DNA from: Thinopyrum elongatum
Taxonomy: Eukaryota > Streptophyta > Magnoliopsida > Poales > Poaceae
Length of the DNA: 64,000 nt
Assembly: GCA_011799875.1 (NCBI GenBank)
Contig: JAAAXO010000339.1
Span: 248,001-312,000, forward strand
Direction: 5' to 3'
Below are positions 55,787 to 64,000 of this stretch, piece by piece (position 1 is the stretch's first letter; each line of letters begins with the position of its first letter). The notes beneath the pieces are model-generated. The model did not search any database, was not told the origin of the DNA, and was given only the letters and a program-made list of their open reading frames with translations. The position numbers and the translations under genes were made by a program.

Positions 55787-58700
55787 TCCTCCCCTTCTTG
55801 AAATGAAGTCGTCCTCGACGCAAGCTCATCTTCCTCACCCAAATAAGGCTTCAAATCTGCAATGTTAAAAGTGGGACTAACCCCAAAATCTGCAGGCAGC
55901 TCAAGTTTATATGCGTTATCATTTATTTTCTCTAACACCTTAAAAGGACCATCAGCACGTGGCATTAGCGTTGATTTGCGCAAATCAGGAAATCTATCCT
56001 TACGCAAATGTAACCAAACAAGATCTCCAGGTGCAAACACAACATGTTTTCTACCCTTATCTCCAGCAAGTTTATATTTAGCATTTATACGCTCAATGTT
56101 CTCCTTAGTTAACTCATGCATTTTTAAGATCAATTCAGCACGTTGTTTAGCATCAAAATTAACCTTCTCCGAAGATGGAAGAGGCAACAAATCAATAGGT
56201 GCACGAGGTAGGAAACCATATACAATTTCAAAAGGGCACATCTTAGTAGTAGAATGCAACGAACGATTATAAGCAAATTCAATATGAGGCAAGCATTCTT
56301 CCCACATTTTCTTGTTATTCTTCAAAACAGCCCTAAGCATAGTAGACAAAGTTCTATTGACTACTTCAGTTTGTCCATCAGTTTGGGGGTGACAAGTAGT
56401 ACTAAAAAGCAGTTTAGTCCCCAACTTAGCCCATAAACATCTCCAAAAGTGGCTAAGAAATTTGGTATCACGATCTGAAACAATAGTATTTGGCACACCA
56501 TGCAAGCGAATAATTTCACGAAAGAACAAATCAGCAACATTAGCAGCATCATCGCTTTTATGACATGGTATAAAGTGTGCCATTTTCGAGAACCTATCCA
56601 CGACAACAAATATGCTATCCCTCCCCTTCTTTGTTCGAGGTAAACCCAAAACAAAGTCCATAGATATATCCTCCCAGGGAACACTAGGTACAGGCAACGG
56701 CATATATAAACCATGAGGATTGAGTCGTGACTTAGCTTTTTGACATGTAGTACAGCGAGCAACAAAGCGCTCAACATCCCGTCTCATCTTTGGCCAAAAG
56801 AAATGTGTAGCAAGTACATCCTCCGTCTTCTTTACGCCAAAGTGTCCCATTAATCCTCCTCCATGCGCCTCCTGCAACAACAAAAGACGAACGGAGCTAG
56901 CTGGAATGCATAGCTTGTTAGCACGAAACACAAATCCATCGTTAACGACGAACTTGTTCCATGTTCTCCCTTTTTTACAATTCTGCAATACATCTTTAAA
57001 TTCAGCATCATGCACATATTGATCTTTGATGGTCTCCAAACCAAATATTTTAAAGTCAAGTTGTGAAAGCATAGTATAACGACGAGACAATGCATCAGCA
57101 ATAACATTTTCTTTACCCTTCTTGTGTTTAATGACATAAGGGAAAGTCTCAATGAATTCAACCCATTTAGCATGTCTACGGTTCAGTTTGGCTTGACTTT
57201 TAATATGTTTCAAAGATTCATGATCAGAATGAATAACAAATTCTTTGGGCCATAAATAATGTTGCCATGTTTCCAAAGTCCGAACAAGAGCATATAATTC
57301 CTTATCATAAGTAGAGTAATTCAGACTAGGCCCACTCAATTTTTCAGAAAAGTATGCAACAGGTTTGCCATCTTGTAATAACACACCTCCGAATCCAATT
57401 CCACTAGCATCACATTCAAGCTCAAAAGTCTTATTAAAATCTGGAAGTTGGAGTAAAGGAGCATGTGTTAACTTATCTTTCAACACCGTGAAGGCTTCTT
57501 CCTGTGCGGTACCCCAAACAAAAGGCACATCCTTCTTTGTAAGCTTGTTGAGAGGTGCAGCAATGGTACTGAAATCTCTCACAAAACGCCTATAGAAACC
57601 AGCGAGGCCAAGGAAACTCCTCACTTGTGTGACCGTTTTGGGCTGCGGCCAACTCTCAATAGCTTCAATCTTGGCTTTATCAACTTCAATTCCCTGTGGA
57701 GTAACAACATAGCCAAGAAAAGATACTCGGTCGGTGCAAAAGGTGCACTTCCCAAGGTTACCAAACAAACGTGCATCACGTAGAGCAATAAAAACAACAC
57801 GTAAATGTTCCAAATGTTCCTCCAAAGATCTGCTATAAATCAATATATCATCAAAGTAAACTACCACAAATCGTCCAATGAAAGCACGTAAAACTTCGTT
57901 CATTAATCTCATGAAAGTACTAGGTGCATTAGTTAACCCAAAAGGCATGACTAACCACTCATATAAACCGAACTTAGTTTTAAATGCTGTTTTCCATTCT
58001 CCCAATTTCATACGAATTTGATGGTATCCACTACGCAAATCAACTTTGGAGAATATTGTAGAGCCACTCAATTCATCAAGCATATCATCTAGCCTAGGAA
58101 TAGGATGACGATAACGAATAGTAATATTATTAATGCCTCTACAATCAACACACATACGCGACGTACCATCCTTTTTTGGCACTAGTATAATAGGAACAGC
58201 ACAAGGACTAAGAGATTCGCGTATATAACCTTTGTCGAGCAGCTCCTGTACTTGACGCATAATCTCCTTCGTCTCCTCTGGATTGGTACGGTATGGCGCA
58301 CGGTTTGGCAACGAAGCACCGGGAATTAAGTCAATCTGATGCTCAATCCCGCGAATAGGTGGTAATCCCGGTGGCACGTCTTGTGGAAAGACGTCAGCGA
58401 ACTCCTGCAAAATGTTAGTGACCGCAGGAGGCAAAGAGGAAGGCACGTCCTCGAATGAAAATAACGCCTCTTTGCACACAAAAGCATAGCAAACAGAATT
58501 GCTGAAATCTAGATCATCAATATGAGATTTGGTGGCAAGTAAGCATGCACTTTTCAATTTAATTTCAGAAGCAACACTAGATGGTTTATTATTAGGCTTC
58601 ATTTGTTGCTCAAATTCTTTTGCCACAATCTGATTTTCACTCTTATTTTTCTCCTGTTTTGCTTTACTAGCTCTATTAATATCATCTTTCAAAATAGAAT

Positions 58701-58958
58701 CAGGAGTCATAGGAAGCAAAGTAATATGTTTATCCTTATGAACAAGAGTATACTGATTGTTTCTACCATGGTGTACAGAATTTTTATCAAATTGCCATGG
58801 TCTACCAAGTAATAATGAACATGCTTGCATGGGTACCACATCACAATCAACATAATCAGCATATGTAGAGATACTAAAATGCACACGAACAGTACGTGTT
58901 ACCTTAACCTTGCCGCTGTTGTTGAACCATTGGATATAGTAAGGATGTGGATGTGGTC
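55480..58958 (-). pseudogene. E5 pol, 5'-truncated (PR end-RT-RNase H-integrase)
   Basis: Sequence starts abruptly at [12 protein letters not shown] in the protease region, and the first Met-like start is far inside. RT ([16 protein letters not shown]), RNase H (ECDASGIG), integrase with the zinc cysteines kept ([10 protein letters not shown]), D and E blocks, GPY/F-like module and TRARAR tail in the LTR are all open. One codon (Asp) is missing in the RT block [10 protein letters not shown] near 58000. It is the best preserved integrase in the window, but leader, Gag and the protease active site are gone. Confidence 0.93.
55787..55799 (-). other. E5 polypurine tract
   Basis: AAGAAGGGGAGGA on the minus strand next to the 3' LTR. 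Confidence 0.87.
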
Positions 58959-58959
58959 T

Positions 58960-59881
58960 TGATAGAGGCGAGGGTGTCCCGATCTTTCGATGAGATGATA
59001 TCTATCGTTATTGGTGGAGTAGACTTTGACGATCCGACTACGAACGTGCGAGGACGTCGCGCCTTAGCAATCGCTAAACCAACTCCGAGAGGTTATTGAC
59101 CACGCCGGAGCACAATCAACCTGACCCCGAGGGTCGATCTCCTGCAAGCAAACGAAGAACAAGCAAGAAACTAAGATTTGCAATCTGGATATTGCGAATA
59201 TAAGATGAAAGCTTTATTGATCGAGGTGGGGTTCTGTGACGTCTTGGTCTGGTTGTTGAACACAAACGAAGTACGCGAAGTTGCAGCTATGGCAAACTTT
59301 TAATCTAAACAAAACCCAAAGTCTAAACGGTGCCCTAAGGGCTGTATATATGGAGGAGGAGGGGGGGATTTCGTGGCCCTTGAAGGAGGGGTCCAAAACC
59401 AACCCTATCTCTTGTTTCCCCACACATACGGACTCTAAAAATAGCCTATACTCAAGTATTTCGAAATTACATGGGCCTGGCCCAATAATAAGGTGACGCA
59501 GCACCTATAATAGCCTCTGGACGAAATTTATGAAGTGGCATCTTGTATATTTCGTCCAAGGCTTCCTGCACTCCTTATGGTGGCTTCAAAGTCCTGAAAT
59601 CATCACTTGTAACTCCGTTCTTGTTCCCCTTGCGCATGCCATCATCTCCATGCTTGAACTTGCTCCAAGGTTCCTCTTTCTTGTCCAAGCTAGGCCCTTC
59701 ATTTGTAAGCAAAACAAATGTATCCAATTTAGGCAGCATCATATTCTCATGAACATTAGAATCATTACCAAGAAACGAAAGTACCTGATAATTTAATTGG
59801 CGTGCGCGAGCTCTAGTAATTGGTCCAGTATGTATAGCAGCAGGGGCTGTGGGTGTAACAGTGGTATTGATGTCCTCATCA
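58960..59881 (-). repeat. Cereba-type LTR, 5' of E5 and inverted junction copy 2
   Basis: 922 bp. On the low side it is fused to E5 pol at a CAAG overlap (LTR end TATCA then AG; gag CACAAGACC), with primer site and leader missing. On the high side it meets + strand internal sequence exactly as at 54213/54214. Variants (GTTGTTGAAC, AAAATAGCC) match the LTR at 53292. Confidence 0.92.
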
Positions 59882-60902
59882 GATTGTGATGTGGTACCCA
59901 TGCAAGCATGTTCATTATTACTTGGTAGACCATGGCAATTTGATAAAAATTCTGTACACCATGGTAGAAACAATCAGTATACTCTTGTTCATAAGGATAA
60001 ACATATTACTTTGCTTCCTATGACTCCTGATTCTATTTTGAAAGATGATATTAATAGAGCTAGTAAAGCAAAGCAGGAGAAAAATAAGAGTGAAAATCAG
60101 ATTGTGGCAAAAGAATTTGAGCAACAAATGAAGCCTAATAATAAACCATCTAGTGTTGCTTCTGAAATTAAATTGAAAAGTGCATGCTTACTTGCCACCA
60201 AATCTGATATTGATGAGCTAGATTTCAGCAATTCTGTTTGCTATGCTTTTGTGTGCAAAGAGGCGTTATTTTCATTCGAGGACGTGCCTTCCTCTTTGCC
60301 TCCTGCGGTCACTAACATTTTGCAGGAGTTCACTGACGTCTTTCCACAAGACGTGCCACCGGGATTACCACCTATTCGCGGGATTGAGCATCAGATTGAC
60401 TTAATTCCCGGTGCTTCGTTGCCAAACCGTGCGCCATACCGTACCAATCCAGAGGAGACGAAGGAGATTATGCGTCAAGTACAGGAGCTGCTCGACAAAG
60501 GTTATATACGTGAATCTCTTAGTCCTTGTGCTGTTCCTATTATACTAGTGCCAAAAAAGGATGGTACGTCGCGTATGTGTGTTGATTGTAGAGGCATTAA
60601 TAATATTACTATTCGTTATCGTCATCCTATTCCTAGGCTAGATGATATGCTTGATGAATTGAGTGGCTCTACAATATTCTCCAAAGTTGATTTGCGTAGT
60701 GGATACCATCAAATTCGTATGAAATTGGGAGATGAATGGAAAACAGCATTTAAAACTAAGTTCGGTTTATATGAGTGGTTAGTCATGCCTTTTGGGTTAA
60801 CTAATGCACCTAGTACTTTCATGAGATTAATGAACGAAGTTTTATGTGCTTTCATTGGACGATTTGTGGTAGTTTACTTTGATGATATATTGATTTATAG
60901 CA
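59882..60902 (+). pseudogene. Cereba pol fragment (PR end to RT YFDD)
   Basis: Frame open from [10 protein letters not shown] through [19 protein letters not shown] and [12 protein letters not shown] to YFDDILIYS. It is cut directly after the catalytic motif by a + strand LTR that starts at 60903. Four to five substitutions separate it from 54214-54860. Confidence 0.92.
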
Positions 60903-61824
60903 TGATGAGGACATCAATACCATTGTTACACCCACAGCCCCTGCTTCTATACATACTGGACCAATTACTAGAGCTCGCGCACGCCAAATAAATTATCAGG
61001 TACTTTCGTTTCTTTTTAATGATTCAAAAGTTCATGAGAATATGATGCTGCCTAAATTGGATACATTTGTTTTGCTTACAAATGAAGGGCCTAGCTTGGA
61101 CAAGAAAGAGGAACCTTGGAGCAAGTTCAAGCATGGAGATGATGGCATGCGCAAGGGGAACAAGAACGGAGTTACAAGTGATGATTTCAGGACTTTGAAG
61201 CCACCATAAGGAGTGCAGGAAGCCTTGGACGAAATATACAAGATGCCACTTCATAAATTTCGTCCAGAGGCTATTATAGGTGCTGCGTCACCTTATTATT
61301 GGGCCAGGTCCATGTAATTTCGAAATACTTGAGTATAGGCTATTTTTAGAGTCCGTATGTGTGGGGAAACAAGAGATAGGGTTGGTTTCGGACCCCTCCT
61401 TCAAGGGCCACGAAATCCCCCCCTCTTCCTCCATATATACAGCCCTTAGGGCACCGTTTAGACTTTGGGTTTTGTTTAGATTAAAAGTTCGCCATAGCTG
61501 CAACTTCGCGTACTTCGTTTGTGTTCAACGACCAGACCAAGACGTCACAGAACCCCACCTCGATCAATAAAGCTTTCATCTTATATTCGCAATATCCAGA
61601 TTGCAAATCTTAGTTTCTTGCTTGTTCTTCGTTTGCTTGCAGGAGATAGACCCTCGGGGTCAGGTTGATTGTGCTCCGGCGTGGTCAATAACCTCTCGGA
61701 GTTGGTTTAGCGATTGCTAAGGCACGACGTCCTCGCACGTTCGTAGTCGAATCGTCAAAGTCTACTCCACCAAAAACGATAGATATCATCTCATCGAAAG
61801 ATCGGGACACCCTCGCCTCTATCA
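60903..61824 (+). repeat. E8 5' LTR (type A)
   Basis: 922 bp, TGATGAGGACATCAATACC...CTCTATCA, directly after the truncated RT. Type A throughout, although the leader that follows is type B. Confidence 0.93.
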
Positions 61825-62928
61825 AGTTGTATCAGTTTTCAGGATGCTCGGTGAGAATTTCCAGTTATCCCTAGATTAGATTTATTTTCTTACCTATTGT
61901 CCAAAGAAAAAGCCAAAAAAAAAAGTTAGATCTGTTCATCCTTTGTCCAAGCCAGTCTGAGCCTTCGCATTTTTCTTTTCAGTGCTTGTATAGTTGAATT
62001 ATCGGTTGCATCGTCGTGTCGAGTTGCTGGTCTTAGTGTCTAGTTCGTTTAGAGTTTCGAGTTCTGTTCACATTAGTCACGCCACCGCTGCATCATTATT
62101 CCTTCCGCTATCCACCATCCCATCCATCAATTTCCACCACGTGCTACCCACCGTTCATTGTCATAATCATAGTTGAGGTCGTTCACATCTTTGCTTGATC
62201 CAATCTGCATCTTAACTAGTTTGTTTTGAAAAGAGGGAGAGAGGAAAAAAAAAGACACAGAAAAAAGAGAGAGAAAAAAAGGTAAAAAAAATCATAAAAC
62301 AAAAACTAAGTCTGTGAAAATTCCCCTTGGCTAGGGCAGTTTTAGACCCCTTTGTAGACTTTTTCGAAGAAAAAAATTTTTGCGGAGTCAAAAAAAAAAA
62401 CTAAGTCTGGAACATCTGGCTACGGCGTTTTTTAGACCATTTTGTAGACTTTTCGAAAAAAAAATTGTTGCGGAGCAAAAAAAAAAAAAGATGAAAAAAA
62501 GTGCAAAAAAAAAAATTTAGAGTGGCTCCTCCCTTGTTTTCGTGTCAGCGCCGTGATTGTTAGTGTTCTCTGCTCCACGTCTCTAGACACGTCTAGCCTA
62601 GGACCGCACAGTCACACGTCTGTTGAGAAGTGTTATTCACATTGCAATCTCTGAATTGATTTTGCTGACCCTTTTTGCTAGCCATATCGTAAGCCTTCCT
62701 TCCCAGCTCCACCTACATCTACATCGTCGTTGACACCACCTGGCATCGCTCTAATCCAACGTCTGGAGTTTTTGACTATCAAGGTTGCCGATTCACCACC
62801 TGCTGCTGGGTAAGACTGGTAGAATTTGAGATTTTGCTTGATGTTGTGTTGACATACCACACCACACCACCACCACTTTCTAGTAGTCTGTAGGATCATA
62901 TTCTTGTGTGTTTCTATTGCTGCTAACC
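61825..62928 (+). other. E8 leader, Quinta/Cereba hybrid
   Basis: The primer site has a mismatch (TTGTATCAG, 61827-61835). From there to about 62280 the sequence follows the Q2 leader. After an A-rich stretch (62240-62300) it follows the type A leader to gag. It also contains a near-tandem duplication (about 62307-62389 and 62400-62480) of the block CTAAGTCTG...TTGCGGAG, which is single in E1 to E3. Confidence 0.85.
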
Positions 62929-64000
62929 ATGGCAGGATCACAAGCCGACGAGATTGACTGGGAGAACATGACGAACAAGGAGTTGCATGATAAATTTCAG
63001 CAAATGATGAGTGGCCAGGTGGGAGATGTGCTAAACAGATTTGAAGAGGCCATGGAGAAGATAGATGGCATGGAGAAGTCATTCGAGACAAAGCTGGATA
63101 ACAAGTTTAATGAATTGCTCACGCGTCTTCCCCAACCACCACCGGCTGCACCTGTCGCACCTCTGCAACGACAACAACAACGCCCCCTTCCAAATCAGTT
63201 CGGACGAGCGAAGCGTGTTCCTCTTGAGGATGGCCAAACTTCTGGTGCTGCTGTACCTACTGTTGATGCCTCTTTGGCTCCTGCTCCTGCTGCTGGTGGT
63301 GCCGAGGAGGAGGATGATTACGCGGGCGATTATGAGGATGAGGTTGATCAAAATCATAACTACGTGCAACCACCAGCACCAGGTCGTCCACATGCAAATA
63401 ATCGCAATGGTAGGTCTGCACCACCACTTCAGGTACGAGATCATGACCATCTTCCTAAATTAAAATTGAATATTCCACCATTCGAGGGTAGATATGTTCC
63501 TGATATATATCTTACTTGGGAGTTAGAAACTGAACAACGTTTTACATGTTTACAATATCCCGAGGAACGACGTGTTGCTGCTGCTGTTTGTGCTTTCACT
63601 AGTTTTGCATGTGTATGGTGGTCTGAACATTGTAGATTATATCCTATTCCAGCTACGTGGGCTGCTTTGAAAACTGCTATGCGTACTCGTTGGGTTCCAC
63701 CATATTATCAACGTGAATTACTTCAAAAAATGCAGCGCTTAAGACAAGGAAAAAATTCTGTAGAAGAATATTATCAGGAATTACAAACTGGCATGATTAG
63801 ATGTGGTATTGTTGAGGAGAATGAAGCTATGCTTGCACGTTTCATGGGTGGATTAAATAGAGAGATTCAGACCATTCTAGAGTATAAGGAGTATAATAAT
63901 ATCACTCGTTTATTCCATCTTGCTTGTAAAGCTGAACGTGAAGTGCAGGATCGACAGGCATTGGCGCGAACTAATTTTTCTGCAGGTCGATCTTCATCAT
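62929..64000 (+). CDS. E8 Cereba-like gag, runs off the window
   Basis: The start is at [19 protein letters not shown]; the frame is open for 357 codons to the window end. It covers the N-terminal coiled-coil-like and proline-rich part and the Gag core ([35 protein letters not shown]), ending before the zinc knuckle. It is the only + strand gag here with its own leader and LTR attached. Whether pol follows cannot be seen. Confidence 0.9.
   Translation, partial: MAGSQADEIDWENMTNKELHDKFQQMMSGQVGDVLNRFEEAMEKIDGMEKSFETKLDNKFNELLTRLPQPPPAAPVAPLQRQQQRPLPNQFGRAKRVPLEDGQTSGAAVPTVDASLAPAPAAGGAEEEDDYAGDYEDEVDQNHNYVQPPAPGRPHANNRNGRSAPPLQVRDHDHLPKLKLNIPPFEGRYVPDIYLTWELETEQRFTCLQYPEERRVAAAVCAFTSFACVWWSEHCRLYPIPATWAALKTAMRTRWVPPYYQRELLQKMQRLRQGKNSVEEYYQELQTGMIRCGIVEENEAMLARFMGGLNREIQTILEYKEYNNITRLFHLACKAEREVQDRQALARTNFSAGRSSS

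Larger units (their letters stand above)
53292..60528. repeat. 1.57 kb direct duplication: 53292-54860 and 58960-60528
   Basis: Each copy has a minus-oriented LTR joined at the same base to + strand internal sequence. The offset is 5,668 bp at both ends, so no net indel. A few substitutions separate the copies. Copy 1 ends at an LTR; copy 2 continues 374 bp further into RT. Confidence 0.92.

Overview
The window is plant nuclear DNA made almost entirely of LTR retrotransposons. It most resembles centromeric or pericentromeric DNA of a Triticeae grass (wheat, Aegilops, rye or barley group). I base this on two related LTR families that I recognise from memory as centromeric chromoviruses of the CRM clade. 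One is an autonomous Cereba/CRW-like family, called type A here. The other is a non-autonomous, gag-only Quinta-like family, called type B. No database was searched, so family names are recognition and not search results. No intact host gene, rRNA or tRNA gene, or CRISPR array was seen.

Layout. 1-17768: a Cereba cluster, with a + strand gag-pol fragment (1-2283), a Quinta-type LTR (2284-3265), then a minus-strand array LTR/int/LTR/int/LTR/int/LTR (elements E1, E2, E3) in which neighbours share LTRs. E3 (10061-17768) is full length with one open polyprotein frame. 17769-31260: two copies (C1, C2) of a non-autonomous gypsy-like family C, minus strand. C1's LTR is split by a complete Quinta element Q1 (19690-24453, target duplication GTTTC). 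C2's interior is split by a small Cereba derivative E6 (26440-29336, target duplication GAAAG). 31261-36035: a decayed Tat-like gypsy element. 36036-36550: a family-C-like fragment. 36551-41890: an Athila-like element whose LTR holds a solo Cereba LTR (target duplication CTGGT). 41890-44035: MITE remnants and a two-exon gene fragment. 44036-51198: family C copy C3 (+), split by complete Quinta element Q2 (45463-50289, target duplication CCTGA). 51199-53291: a fourth family, D, with a gag-like gene. 53292-64000: a second Cereba cluster with inverted LTR/internal junctions, a 1.57 kb duplication, an internally deleted element E5 and the 5' end of element E8.

How the parts work together. Type A encodes Gag, protease, reverse transcriptase, RNase H and integrase in one frame. 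Its last ~100 codons, and its polypurine tract, lie in or against the 3' LTR. Type B has the same LTR ends, primer site (TGGTATCAG) and polypurine tract but only a gag without zinc knuckle, so it presumably uses type A enzymes. Direct evidence that their RNAs meet is present: LTR1 (7055-7966) has type B R-U5 and type A U3, joined at the predicted transcription start, and the leaders of E1 and E8 are A/B hybrids switched within homopolymer runs.

The most unusual observation is in family C. Each copy carries its own short palindrome (CCCGTGCGCACGGG in C1, CGGACAGTCCG in C2, CCGGACATCCGG in C3), repeated irregularly in both the LTR and the leader of the same copy. I do not know a described system that explains this.
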